DNA of 64,000 bases from Lonicera japonica (GCA_021464415.1 CM038469.1:61175650-61239649), one strand, 5' to 3'. Positions 1-19,796 are shown, counted from the stretch's first letter. Program-made: numbers and translations. The notes: generated from the letters alone by a model not told the origin.

Positions 1-337
1 ACTTGTGAGTCTCATGCCCTGAATGTTTGTTGCAGGCAGTCCAACCATCCTGCAAAAACTTAAAACAAAGTGGGTCGTCTTCCACTTGTTAATACATATT
101 AAATCTGGTTTTAACGCATTTACCGTAGTACCGCTGGAAGGGTATATTCAGCATAAAAGTGTATAGATGTGTTGAACTATTGAGAGGAACATAAGATAAT
201 TTTAAAATTCCAGCAGTACTTTCGTTACAAGAATGCTGCACTTGTAATTTAAAGGCCCAATCTTCTACATAATTTAATATTCATCATGGGTTTTGTTCCA
301 TAAATAGTATTAGGATACCAATTTTAAATTTTCAAAC

Positions 338-8210
<7,873 letters not shown>

Positions 8211-8690
8211 ACAGGTGGTCTCTTCCCTTTTTATTTAATAACTTGATATTGAAATAAAAGCACATAGAAAAAAAAGTAAGTTTTAGACAATTAAACTATT
8301 TAGAATTAAGTTGTATAGAAAATATCAATTAAATGTATTTAATTATCTTAATTTTCTACCCGAAAAATATTAGTTGTATTATGGCATTTTTAATGTAAAA
8401 AAATTATGGGTATTTTTTTTTTACATAATTTTATAGTTATGATGGATCTCGTTTAATTGATCTTAATTAGTAGATTTTAAATATTAAATTTTGTAATTTG
8501 AGTTATAGCATTACAAAAGAAAATGTTTTCCTTGTTTAAATGAAAAAGTACATGAACAATGCCAAAAGTGGGAGTTTGATTGCGAGAAAAATTTTGTCAA
8601 TCAAACAGCACAAAAGTGGCAACGTGGGTGAAAAATATGGCCAATCAAACGCACCCTAAGTATTGTAGTGTTTTTTATACTTAGCATAAA
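8211..8690. other. Intergenic, AT-rich, no gene seen
   Basis: No coding signal. Around 8570-8655 two short stretches resemble TTTGATTG/CAATCAAAC inverted motifs often seen at MITE ends, but no complete element with a target-site duplication could be delimited. Confidence 0.5.
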
Positions 8691-8826
8691 TAAATGTCTC
8701 TAGAAATGTCCATCTTCTCTCCGTTGCTCGAGAAAGAAAACACGCCACTGCCCCAAAGGCCTAAATTTGATCAAAAAATCGATGGATTTAAACTAAACCC
8801 ACTGCCCTACAATAGAAATTGGCAAG

Positions 8827-10137
8827 ATGGATCTCTCGATTAATCAAGCCGAGTAATCGGAGGTATTGATTTCATCTATATCATTGCCAATTGAAAATAT
8901 GCAAAGCTTTAATTCTTACAAGGACCGAGTAATTAGATCAACGCGACATCTATACTTCAATAATTGGATTAAGAGCTTTTAAATATAATAACAATAAGTG
9001 GATACACCAAGTGAACCGTCTCTTAATGATATTCTTGATGTTCAATTTAACCTATATTATATTAAGAGTTAAAGATAGGTATGGAACAAAGCCTTGATTA
9101 TTAACCTCCATGGAAAAGGGTTAAATTTTCAAAGGGCAGGTGAAAAACTAGCACAACTTTGGAAAATTACGAATATTTTCCACGTAATGGATATTGGAGC
9201 TAGATTTTATATAGTTATATTCTCTGATTTCATGAACTACATGATGGTACTTAAAGGAGGCCTATGGTTCATTTTTAATAGATGCTTGTATGTTCACAAA
9301 TAGAAATCGAATTTTAGACCCACCGTGGCTAAGTTGAATTATATGATTGTGTGGATTCAATTGCCTAAGCTCTAAGTAAAATATTATGAGTTTAATTATT
9401 TCCTTAGTTAACACTCCTATAAAACTATATGCACACATAGGTAACATCCATTGAACTATATATGCTCGAATTTGTGTAGAAATAGACACCACCAAATCAC
9501 TTGTTCGAAAAAATCGTACAAGAATAATCATTCAGAAAATCCAATATGAATTGAAAACCCCTTTTTAGTTTTGTTGTTGGCAAATAAGATATATAGCTAA
9601 CCATTGCAATATTGGAAATAAAAATAAAAAAGTTATGAATCTTATGGGGAAATAAGAATGTATAATAGAATAGTGGACAATTATAACAAAATGACCAAAT
9701 TCAAAAAAGAAAAACCCAAATGCAAATATGCAAGGCAAGTATATTCAAGAAAAAGCCTAAATAAAAATTGACCCCAGTAAAAAGAAACCTTACTATGGAT
9801 AAAACACATTGAAGATAATGGTGGTGTTATTTATAAAAACGATAATAGTAATCATGATATTGTTCGAAATAAACAGCAAAGCAAACACACACATAGAAGC
9901 CCTAATGGTAATATTAACTATGAACCATGCCTTAATAATTATATTAGAGAAAGAAATATAGACAACAACACAAGGAAAAGCCCACGTATGGCTGAGGACT
10001 CTACTTCCAACAAGTTTAATCACGGTTATAACAAAACAAACCTTAGTTTAATACATAACATAAATGGTTCTCTAAACCAACAAAATAATAATGGTGGAAA
10101 AGATTTAAAACAAGAGAAGTTCTCTCAAAATAATTTT
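8827..10137 (+). pseudogene. LINE ORF1 remnant with DUF4283-like domain
   Basis: The best-preserved part is 9094-9303, encoding INLHGKGLNFQRAGEKLAQL, then W-K and the segment VLKGGLWFIFNRCLYVHK. This fits the DUF4283 pattern of plant LINE ORF1 proteins (a fold followed by a GGPWF-type motif and a WVRLP-type motif; here MIVWIQLPKL follows at about 9340, after an in-frame stop). Downstream, 9790-10137 is an Asn/Lys-rich hydrophilic reading frame that would correspond to the C-terminal tail. A zinc knuckle was not found. ORF1 proteins of this class bind LINE RNA. Stops make this copy non-functional. Confidence 0.65.
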
Positions 10138-11014
10138 ACAAATTACAATTCTCACACCCAATAACCTACCTCGCCCATCACTAATTTTGAGCTTAATGAA
10201 TCATCAGAGAACACAGCTAAATGAAATATCACAGAGAGTTCTGGGGGTGCACAACTTAACATGCCTAATATCGAAGGATTTATACTTATACCAAATGAGG
10301 GCTCAACCCAACACGATAGTAGCGTAACAAAACTAAAACAAAATAATAAGCCATCTAAAAAGCAATAAACCAAAAAACGTACTGCTCCTAAGAAACCAAA
10401 CAACTACCCATTTATACCATTATATTAAATAGCAAACATATTCTATCACCTATTAAGAAATGGGAAGTTATTGCTGAAACTAGGGCAGCAACAAAATATA
10501 TCTTAACAAGTAGTAGGTTTTCCCTTTAAAGCTAGTGCTGGAACCAATAAATGATGTTTAATCGAACTTATTTCAAACACATGCAAGCAAACCTGGGACA
10601 GTAATGAGGTTCAGGAAAACCTACTAATGAGCAAAAATATGATGATCCTAACATGGAATACTAGAGGAGCCAACATGGCATAATTCATTTCAGATGCGCT
10701 TAATTTGATAAACTTGTGTAGGCCTCACATCATTACATTCTTTGACACTCACAACAAAGCAGAGGCGGCTGTGATGCGGACAAGGCTAGCACATAATCAA
10801 GCACGTGGATTGAAGCGAACGTAGGCCAAAATCAAGTTTTCATGGGTCCGATTACAAGAGCTCGTGCAAGAAAACTTAAAGAATATCGTATTTTAATTAT
10901 TTTAAAATTACAAGACTTGTTTATTATTCTATTATTCAATTAGGATTGTTTTAGGAATATTTCCTTAGTCAAATAGGATTGTTTTACTTTTCTTATTATA
11001 TTAGGATTAGTATT

Positions 11015-11870
11015 TGATGGGGTTAAATACTAATTTAACACTTTTACGTCCAGTAAAATACCAATTTTTACCTCCAGTAAAATACCATTTTTACCTCCAG
11101 TAAAATACCATTTTTACCTATGTGACCTAAGCATACACATTATCTACATTCTAGAATACATGTGACATAAGCATACACATCATATACATTACCAAATTTA
11201 CCTTTTTGCCCTTCTACATTTACCTATAAATACCCCCCCTCATTCATTCATTCAAAACACACCAAAAAACATATCTTCCCTTTCTCCCAATATCCATCCA
11301 TCTCTCCTAAGAGATATAAAGCCATTGGCAACATAAATACAAGCCAATTTTCGAGGGTCATATACTCTCTCTTTTCATACCCCCAAAAAATACCAATCCT
11401 TATACACTCTCTCTCATACACAGTTTATTATTTATTCTGTTGAAATATTTGTAATCCTAATTCTATACTTATAAATATAATTAAGGAAATTATAGAGAGA
11501 GAGAGATTGGTAGCTTGTATTATCATCCAAATTGATTGTCTTTGAGCTAATACAAAGCAAGCACACACAAAAGGAGGACGTACTACCGGACTAGCATACG
11601 CGCTACCGGGGGAACATACCTTAACAAAAAATGTCTCGTATTCATCTTCATTTTTAATCAGTTTCTGCCGTACTGTTCACATATACGGTGGTACTGTTCA
11701 TAATTACTGTTTACATATACAGTGGTACTGTTCACAAGTATTGTTCACATATACGGTGATACTGTTCACAATCACTGTTCACAGTTACAATCCATTATTA
11801 AACCTCTAATTCACCATTATTCATTGATTGGTCGGTCGTCAATTATCTGTTCTAGATTTTGACACCATCA
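11015..11870 (+). repeat. 5' LTR of the non-autonomous element
   Basis: 856-bp LTR with TG...CA ends. Near its start a unit CCAGTAAAATACCATTTTTA recurs three times (11049-11117). A TATA box CTATAAATACCCC lies at about 11224. Near the end the motif ACTGTTCAC recurs at least five times (11670-11785). It differs from the 3' copy by small indels and substitutions only. Confidence 0.93.
11222..11240 (+). promoter_or_regulatory. TATA box of the 5' LTR
   Basis: CCTATAAATACCCC, the expected U3 promoter position within the LTR. The 3' LTR carries the same motif at about 13863. Activity is not shown by the sequence. Confidence 0.6.
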
Positions 11871-11872
11871 GT

Positions 11873-11896
11873 TTGGCGCCGTCTGTGGGAACGATA
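11873..11896 (+). other. Primer-binding-site-like sequence
   Basis: TTGGCGCCGTCTGTGGGAA begins two to three bases after the 5' LTR end. Plant LTR elements commonly have a TGGCGCC-type primer site here, complementary to the 3' end of a tRNA ending in GGCGCCA. The tRNA species was not assigned. Confidence 0.6.
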
Positions 11897-12797
11897 AGCT
11901 CTCTAAAGCTCTCGTTCTTTAGAAATTACAAGTGAATTTTCGGTGAAAAACTCAGAATCCCGCGGGTGTACGTAGCTCAATATTCTCGGAGGCATAATTT
12001 CTTGTTCAGAACTCCAAATCATGCAATTTTGAAGTCCATTTTGGAGAAAATTTTAATAGATACAACTTTTCAGTTCAAGCTTTCTTCAAATTCGTCCATC
12101 TCAGGGTTCAAAACTTCAATATAAACTTTCTGGACGAAAAAGGCTAAAATCCCGCGGGCCTATGCTACCTCAATATTATTAGGCGCATAAATTTATGCTT
12201 AAAACTCCAAATCATGCGATTCTGGAGTCCATTTTGAAGAAAATTTAAAGAGTTACAACTTTCCAGTTCAATCCTTTTTCAAATTTGGTCATCTCGTGGT
12301 CTAAAACGGGGATACAAAGTTGCTGCAACAAAAAATGCGAAAATCTAGCAAGCCTATGCTAGCTCAATATTTACGGGCGCATAATCATTCAAAAATCCAG
12401 TTACCCAAGGGGTTAAAACCCAAAAGAAAAGATAAGTTATTTTTTGATAACTCATATATGATTTTTTCTCTTTATTTTAATATATCTAAGGTTGTATCAT
12501 TTTCTTATGATCAATAATCTTTATTGTAGGTAAAATTGATGAGCTTCCAAAAAATTACAATTGAATGTAATTTTTATCAAGTTCATCCTACAAACCACAA
12601 GAAAGAAATTAAAGAGATTTTCAGCGGATATCAAACTTCCACAAAGCTAAATGTGATTTTGAAGTCCGACAGACAACAGCTGGACCACCCCAGCCCAAAG
12701 AGATCTGGCTGAGAATGATCATCTACTGCTACACCATTGGTCCAGAGATTAAGATTTTGACGTTCCCTGGTAATAAATGAGAAAATTGTCAAAATTT

Positions 12798-13180
12798 GTC
12801 TAAGTCAGAAGAGGGCATGGCTCTACTCAAGACTTAGCAAAAAAGAACAAAATTTCCTTTTAAGAAACCCTGGTAATAAATGAGAAAATTGTCAGAATTT
12901 GTATAAGTTAGAAGGGAGCAAGACTTTACTCAAAACTCAGCACTTTGCCTAAGTTAAAAGGAAGCAAGACTCTACTTAAAACTTAGCAATTTGCCTAAGT
13001 TAGAAGAGAGCAAGACTCTACTCAAAACTTAGCAAAAAGAACAAATTTTCCTTTTAAAAAACCAAGGACTTAAATGAGAAAATTGTCAGAATTTGCCTAA
13101 GTCAGAAGGGGGACATGACTCTACTCAAGACTTAGCCAAAAAGAAACAATTTTCCTTTTAAGAAACCAAGGACTTCGAAA
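12798..13180 (+). repeat. Tandem repeat block A inside the LTR element
   Basis: Five copies of a unit of the form CCTAAGTTAGAAGGGAGCAA followed by GACTCTACTCAAAACTTAGC, spaced either about 46 or about 102 bp. The longer units carry an extra segment including TTTCCTTTTAAGAAACC. No coding sense. Such arrays are known from internal regions of non-autonomous LTR elements. Confidence 0.85.
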
Positions 13181-13280
13181 AAATTGTTATCAACATATAA
13201 GGGCTATGCTTTAAACAGTCACAAGTAGAACATCTCTGGAACATTTTTACAAAACTCTCACTAGAGGTGCACATTATAAA

Positions 13281-13508
13281 GACCTCTAAAAAAGGCAAAA
13301 GACCTCTAACACAGGCGAAAGACATCTCAAAGGCAAAAGACCTCTAACACAGGCGAAAGACCTCTCAAAATGCAAAAGACCTCTAAAAAAGGCGAAAGAC
13401 CTCTTAAAAAGGCGAAAAGACCTCTGACACAGGCGAAAGACCTCTCAAAGGCAAAAGACCTCTAACACAGGCGAAAGACCTAACACAGGCGAAAGACCTA
13501 ACACAGGC
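13281..13508 (+). repeat. Tandem repeat block B inside the LTR element
   Basis: About a dozen short units of 17-20 bp of the type GACCTCTAACACAGGCGAAA, with variants CTCTCAAAGGCAAAA and CTCTAAAAAAGGC. Purine-rich on the plus strand. It lies about 150 bp before the 3' LTR. Confidence 0.85.
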
Positions 13509-13655
13509 ATCGAATTGTCGACTTTGTTCACCTACAAAGGATTCGGGCTTAAGACTTCACAAACTTCAGAGCTCAAAGCTACTACTAGCTCCCGGGTTGA
13601 AGGATATCCTCATCAATCAGCTCATCCGAGCTAAATGATAAGAATATGGGGCAAT

Positions 13656-14495
13656 TGATGGGGTTAAATACTAATTTAACACTTTTACCTCCAGTAAAAT
13701 CCTATTTTTACCTCTAGTAAAATACCAATTTTTACCTCCAGTAAAATATCATTTTTACCTATGTGACATAAGCATACACATCATCTACATTCTAGAATAC
13801 ATGTGACATAAGCATACACATCATATACATTACCAAATTTACCTTTTTGCCCTTCTACATTTACCTATAAATACCCCCCTCATTCATTCATTCAAAACAC
13901 ACCAAAAAACATATCTTTCTTTTCTCCCAATATCCATCCATCTTTCCTAAGAGATATAAAGCCATTGGCAATATAAATACAAGCCAATTTTCGAGAGTCA
14001 TATACTCTCTCTTTTCATACCCAAAAAAAAATACCAATCCTTATACGCTCTCTCTCATACACAGTTTATTATTTATTCTGTTGAAATATTTGTAATCCTA
14101 ATTCTATACTTATAAATAGAATTAAGGAAATTATAGAAAGAGATAGAGAGATTGATATCTTGTATTATCATCCAAATTGATTGCATTTGAGCTAATACAA
14201 AGCAAGCACACACAAAAGGAGGACGTACTGCCGGACTAGCATAAGCGCTACCGGGGGAACCTACCTTAACAAAAAATGTCTCGTATTCATCTTCATTTTT
14301 AATCAGTTTCTGCCGGTACTGTTCACAGTCACTGTTCACATATACAGTTGTACTGTTCACAAGTACTGTTCACATATACGGTGATACTGTTCACAATCAC
14401 TGTTCACAGTTACAATCCATTATTAAACCTCTAATTCACCATTATTCATTGATTGGTCGGTCGTCAATTATCTGTTCTAGATTTTGACATCATCA
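13656..14495 (+). repeat. 3' LTR of the non-autonomous element
   Basis: 840-bp partner of the 5' LTR, preceded by a purine-rich tract ATATGGGGCAAT and followed by the target-site duplication GTATT. Differences from the 5' LTR include one altered CCAGTAAAAT unit near the start and a shorter CTGTTCAC array near the end. Confidence 0.93.
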
Positions 14496-17400
14496 GTATT
14501 TATTTTCTACACCCTATTTATAGGGGATCGTTGTATTGTTTTAATTAGAGAGTTATGGATTAATAAAATTGTGAGAGCTTTTCTCCTTTATTCTTTTAGA
14601 ACATGTTGAACAAATTCGGGTTTGTCCGTAATGTTCATTCGACTTATCAATTGATTCACCATCATCAATTGTGACATCATTCGCGTATACCAAGGTTCGC
14701 ATCTTTTTATAAGTGTTGGATCGCGGTGTTCATCAATCCATCTATCCTTATATACCAATGTTATTGCTTCCTTATAAGTAACGGGTCGCGGTGCCATTTA
14801 AATCTAATTGTAGAAACGGTCAAAGTTTATTAATTTGCTACGATTTTCACACAACCAATTCGTTGTATTTGCGGGTTTCGTGCAATATCACCGTAGGTCG
14901 TATCAGGCTGCTCTTATTATTAGTAAGTTGTCTTTTGTGTGTAGGGTGGTGGCTCATGCTATTGGACAAATGGGTGGGATTTAAGTATTGTGGAACTTTC
15001 AAGCCATCACTATAACAACACTCCTACTAGCGCCCAGAACGATACATGTTTTAGTAGAACATCACCCAGCAAGGCATTCTTTCAGCTTGACATCAATTTA
15101 CAACTACCAAAATTCGATGCTACAAGATCATTTATATTAATTACTATATATTTATACTATTTAAAATGGACCTTGGTTATTAACATGTGATTTTAATGCT
15201 ATACTATATCATCATAAAAAATTATGAATAAAAAACTTTAAGAAAAATTAAGCAAGTGCTTTTTTGAATTGCATACATGCTTGCAACATTTCAGATTTCG
15301 GTTTCACTGGGCCTATATACACTTGGAATATTAAACATAAAAACAAACACGCTCACATTATAGAAAGACTGGATAGATTCCTATATAATAAATATTTGAT
15401 CAATTTGTTTTCTGGTGCTAAGGTTAGACGCCTAGTAAATTATAGTTTGGATCATAGTCCTATCATTATAAATATAAACCCAACTAGTAAAACTTCTAGG
15501 AAAAAAAGTTTGTTTATGGATTTGCTTGGAGTATGACAAATTCTTACAATACTCTAATAAGAGATAGTTGGAATAAAAGCTTTAATGACATACTTATGCA
15601 TATGGAATGCTTTCAGAGTTTCATTAATCTTTTTAATGCTAAATATATAATATGGAAAAAAATGCAACTAAGAAACTCTATGGTATAAATTGAGAAAATT
15701 AAAGCTAGTCTACAAAGTGTGACAATGAATATTAAAAATGATTATACTGGGGAATTATTAACTAATAAGAGCTCTCTCCAAAATGCCCTGGGTGACTGCA
15801 TAAGAAATGAATGACTTTATTGGAGGTGCAAATCTAGAATGAACTGGACTATTTTTGGTGACACTAATATGTCTTTTTTTTTATATAAAAGTCAAGCACC
15901 GAATAAGGAAAAATAACATCGACACCCTTTTTTATGCTGATAAATGATGGACAGATTCTGAAGTATAAATTAAAATATTGTTCATTTCCTATTATGAAGG
16001 GATCTACCCATCCACTTATGTTCATGATCAAGGCATTGACTTCAAATCCTATGTTATTACTTTTATTGACGAATAATAGCATAATATAGTGCGTGAGGTT
16101 TTAATGGAGGAAATATTACTAGTTCTTAGCAAAATTAACCATCACAAAGCCTTTAGCCTGGTGAGCTTACAACTTATTTTATTTTTAAACATCGGAGCAT
16201 CATAGGCCTTACAGTCACTAAAATTATCAAAGATTTTTTTTTAGACTGCTATTTTACCTCATTATATAAATAAAACTCTCATCGTTTTAATCCCTACAAA
16301 GGAAAATCCTACCCAATCACAACACTTTAGACATGAGTTTATACAATGTTATTTATAAGCTTATTAGTGATACTATTGTCAATAGAATTATACCTTATTT
16401 CACTATATCAAAATGCTTTTGTTCTTAGAACACGTATCCAAGATAATATACTTGTAATTCATGAAGTCTTTCCCACCAGGAGAAAATCAAAGAACAATAA
16501 TTGTTATATGGTCATTAAAATCGATCTTACTAAAGCTTATGACCAATTATTGTAGATTTTTATTGAATGAGTTCTTAATGAAAACAAATTTCCTCAAAAT
16601 TTGATAAAATGCATTATGAACTATATATCTACGGTATCTTAACAACTTTTTATTAATTGTAAGTCCACATACCCTATTGTGCCTTATAGGGATATTAGGC
16701 AATAAAATTCATTATCTCCGTATTTATTAACAATGGTCATGAATACACTATTATTGAGTAGTTAGCTTTAAATAGAACTTTCAATGCTCTCAGAGCATCT
16801 ATTAAAGGCCCAATAATTCCAACATTAGCTTTTTCTAATGACTGTATCTTATTTTCTACTGCTAACAAGTAATATTTCCAGTCTTAAGGATATTTTAGAA
16901 AAGTTCTATAAAGCTTCAAGGCAAGCTATTAATTTAGAAAAGTTTGTTATTTACTTTGGACCAAATACCTCAAAATTTTATAAAAGACAAGCCACATATT
17001 TACTTAGTATCATCTCCTCTAAAAAACAAGATAAGTACTTAGGTATATTTCTTATTAATGGGAAGGTAAAAAAAAAAAAATCAAAATATCATTGAAAAGA
17101 TGGATGCAAAGCTTAATGTATGGTATCTTAAATATCATTCTTCAGCTAATAGGCAACACTTATAAACTATACTTTACAAACCCTGCCTTGCTATACTATG
17201 ACTTCCTTTTAGCTTCCTAGAAATATTCATCTTGAAATTAACAGAAAAATTAAACATTTTATTTGGAACAGTACTCATTATTCGTATAAAACTTCTATCA
17301 CGCCTTTAAATACGATTCTTATTCAAATGACCAAGGTGGCCTTAGTATTAACGATAGTATAGCCATGAATAAGGCTTTCATTATGAAATTGCTTTAGAGA

Positions 17401-17896
17401 TTGCTTGTTGATCATAATTTTTTATGGTTTAAGACTTATAAAGTTAAATATTTCCTTAACTCAAGTATATTTAATGCTGAAAGTAAACAAAATTCTTCAT
17501 GGACTTGGAAATGAATGAGCAAGTTCATTCTATAATTTAGGAAATGCATTGAATGGCACGTTGTGGATAGGAATATTCGATTTTGGTTTGAAAATTGGGT
17601 TTCCAATTGCACAATTATTGAACATATAAAAAGTGATGATAATCCCGTAATTAGTATGGATTATGAATTGAAATTATGTGATTTTATCAATGATATTGAT
17701 AAGGAGTAAGACACTAAAGCCCTTCACAAATTTCTTCTTACGAATATTATTTATAAAATTATTAGCAGTTATATACATTTGTTTCCAATAAAAGACAACT
17801 CTATTTGGAATCAAAATAATTCTAAAATTTTTATTGTGAAGTCAACTTATAAATGGCTAACGAATAAAAAGACTTTGAACCTATATCTTCAAATAC

Positions 17897-18783
17897 TGAT
17901 AGTGCAAATTATTAATTCAATTTATCCCGCCAACCCCGAGATGACACGTGGTTGTCCACGTCAGTTATCAGGCATGCTTCAGCGTGAGGAGTTCGGATGA
18001 ACCCTGTTAAAACACCATGAGAAGGGTAGAGCCCCTTTAAGAACTGAGTACCCGCTCAAGAGCAGTTATATTCGACGAATTGCGAGGTTCGGGCTCCAGA
18101 GCTTTTTCGGTGAGTTCTGGAGGCTCTCTCTCGCCCGACCACTCTGCCAGAGTGGTTAGTAGGAGCATGGGCGACTGTCACCTGCTCCGCATAGCGTGCA
18201 GAACTTCCCTCACCTTCATTAAATGCACACCAACTACATTTAATGCACCAAAATTCATAGAAAAGTAAGGTCAGAGTTGGTACTGATTGAAGCATGGTCT
18301 CAGACCTGCTCTGGGAGCTCTGGACACACGTTTCCTCCGGTCATATATATACAAGAGGCATTTACTTCTCCCAAAAATCAAGTTTTAATCAAGTTCCAAT
18401 TGAGAATAATTAGAGGGAGACAAGACACACTATAATATACACAAAAAGACGGAAGCATAGCTTCATAACTTGCTTCAGGGCTCCTTAGTTAGAGAGATTA
18501 GACTGTAGTTAGTTCAGCTTTCCTCTTATTGTAGTATTGATATAATATAATAGCCAGAGAGACTTTCGTGAGTTTGTAACACTTGTTGGGTTATTATCAA
18601 TACAAGGCAAACCGAGCTCCTAGCTTATTCCACAGGGAAGGACTAACCCGTATATTCATACGAGGCCAACCTCCTCTATAAATTATTGACTCTCTTAAAT
18701 TCAGCATCTTTATCATTCCAATCATTTGTCATAATCTTTTGACTGTGTGGTCTAAAATACCCTTCCAGATTTTAGCACTAACA
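17897..18783 (+). mobile_element. Second solo LTR inside LINE ORF2
   Basis: 887-bp insert starting TGATAGTGCAAATTATT and ending TTTTAGCACTAACA, flanked by AATAC at 17892-17896 and 18784-18788. It is visibly richer in GC than the LINE around it, has a TATA-like CATATATATACAAGAGGC at about 18342, and contains no domain. The LINE zf-RVT frame continues across it. It is not the same family as the first solo LTR or the 3.5-kb element by eye. It is called a solo LTR from its TG...CA ends, length, promoter-like interior and 5-bp duplication. Confidence 0.8.
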
Positions 18784-19796
18784 AATACCATAGTAAAAAA
18801 TTTGGCATATTTTGTGGTCGTAAAAAATCAAAACTTTTCTTTGGTTTCTAACCCATGACAAATTCCTTACTGCTATAAATCTTTACCCCCATTATATAAT
18901 CCCTTCACTTTTATGCTATCTGTGTCGAAAAGTTTATGATCACCTTAATTTATTTCAAGAATGTGAACCTTTTGAAAGTCTTAGGTTCAAGTTGCATGGG
19001 ATTGACTGTGTAAACTCTATTATTATATCCTATAAAAAAAAAACGAAGGAGATATTAAGATGGTGATTCATGCTCTATGGCATATAGGGCTTGCTTGAAA
19101 TGAGGCCATCTTTAGAAATAAACCCGTCAATGCTATTGAAATTTTGTTTAAAACAAAAAAAAGTGTGAATTATTACACTGTTGCTGCAAAAAAGTCGGGA
19201 ATGGGTGGAAACACACAGTGCAAACAAAAGAGAACGATGAAAAACATTCATTTGATTGATTGGAACCCTTTAACAATAACATAATACAAGCTTAAGCCGG
19301 ACGAAGCAGCCTAAAGTATCACTAAAATGGTAGGGACAGGAATAGCCAGAAGAGATTCAAAGAGCGAATTTGTTGCATCTCTTTTAGCTAATGTAGGCGA
19401 AGTAACGAATGTTATGGCTGAGCTTTGGGAAATTCGGGAGGGATTAAAATTAGCTAAAAACAAATACATAAAAATGTTACACAGAGTATGATTCTCATAT
19501 TACTTTTAAAATTCTACCTAAGAAAGAAGTGGAGAACAAAATGCACCAAACTCTACTTATGGACATACCAGCGCTAATCTAATAAATGGATAATTGCTGG
19601 ATTGGATTCATTTATAGAGAAACAAATAAAGTAGCAAATAAACTAGCAAACTGTGGGAAATTTAGTCCTTTTTTGAGCATTCTCCTCACTTTATGTTGGA
19701 TGAACTTTTTTTTGATTATAATAGAAAAAAAAAAGGCTAGAAGTGTAGGAGTATTTTGTACCGATACATTTTATTATCTTAATTAATAAATTAGAA

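Larger units (their letters stand above)
11015..14495 (+). mobile_element. Non-autonomous LTR retrotransposon (LARD/TRIM-like)
   Basis: Complete 3481-bp element with two similar LTRs (11015-11870 and 13656-14495), each starting TGATGGGGTTAAAT and ending CATCA. It is flanked by the 5-bp duplication GTATT (11010-11014 and 14496-14500). The internal region of 1785 bp has a GGCGCCGTCTGTGGGAA motif directly after the 5' LTR and a purine tract ATATGGGGCAA just before the 3' LTR. No gag, protease, integrase or RT motif is present in any frame; instead it holds two tandem-repeat blocks. It must therefore be mobilised by enzymes of another element. It sits inside the first solo LTR and is the youngest layer of the nest. 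Confidence 0.92.
10772..14905 (+). mobile_element. Solo LTR (gypsy-like), split by a nested element
   Basis: Begins TGATGCGGACAAGG and ends GGTCGTATCA, with the 5-bp target-site duplication GGCTG at 10767-10771 and 14906-14910. Without the nested insert it is about 648 bp. It contains a short frame with GPITRARARKLKEYR (10845-10889), a peptide that recurs near the ends of Ty3/gypsy polyproteins in plants, and a TATA-like CTATTTATAGGGG at about 14514. There is no internal domain, so it is a solo LTR left by LTR-LTR recombination. It interrupts the endonuclease domain of the LINE. Family assignment to gypsy is an inference. Confidence 0.8.
10627..19786 (+). pseudogene. LINE ORF2 remnant: endonuclease, RT, zf-RVT, RNase H
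   Basis: Starts with an AP-endonuclease signature ILTWNTRGAN (10645-10674). After the first solo LTR it resumes at 14911 with a GGI-V-LW motif near 14966-14990, then PWLLTCDFNAI (about 15171) and GPIYTWN and IERLDRFLYN (15300-15390). Reverse transcriptase follows: AFVLRTRIQDN (16415) and KIDLTKAYD (16519), then a catalytic-loop relative LAFSND at about 16828 where active elements have FADD. KYLGIFLINGK (about 17034) is the usual post-RT motif. After the second solo LTR, KIKTFLWF (about 18826) and a Cys/His HLNLFQEC segment (about 18943) mark zf-RVT, and 19320-19640 is an RNase H-like tail. Many in-frame stops are present. The class is secure; exact boundaries are not. Confidence 0.85.
8690..19796 (+). 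mobile_element. Decayed L1-type LINE with nested LTR insertions
   Basis: Non-LTR retrotransposon backbone of the repeat island. Order: ORF1 remnant (8827-10137), ORF2 remnant in three pieces (10627-10766, 14911-17891, 18789-19786), then a short A-run near 19724-19734 followed by AT-rich sequence. The pieces are separated by two solo LTRs, each with an intact target-site duplication, and the ORF2 frame continues across both when the inserts are ignored. Many stops and small frameshifts show it is inactive and old. The outer ends are approximate: no LINE target-site duplication was recognised. Family assignment rests on domain order and motifs listed for the two ORFs. Confidence 0.85.

Noticed and set aside
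14588..14797. 69-codon minus-strand frame
   Set aside because: It overlaps the solo LTR and matches nothing; LTR sequence explains it.
18056..18295. Overlapping frames on both strands in a GC-richer patch
   Set aside because: The patch is the interior of the second solo LTR, with no domain.
17892..18690. 8-bp repeat AAATTATT as hAT target duplication for the insert
   Set aside because: A better solution exists: TG...CA ends at 17897 and 18783 with AATAC on both sides restore the LINE frame, while the AAATTATT pair does not.
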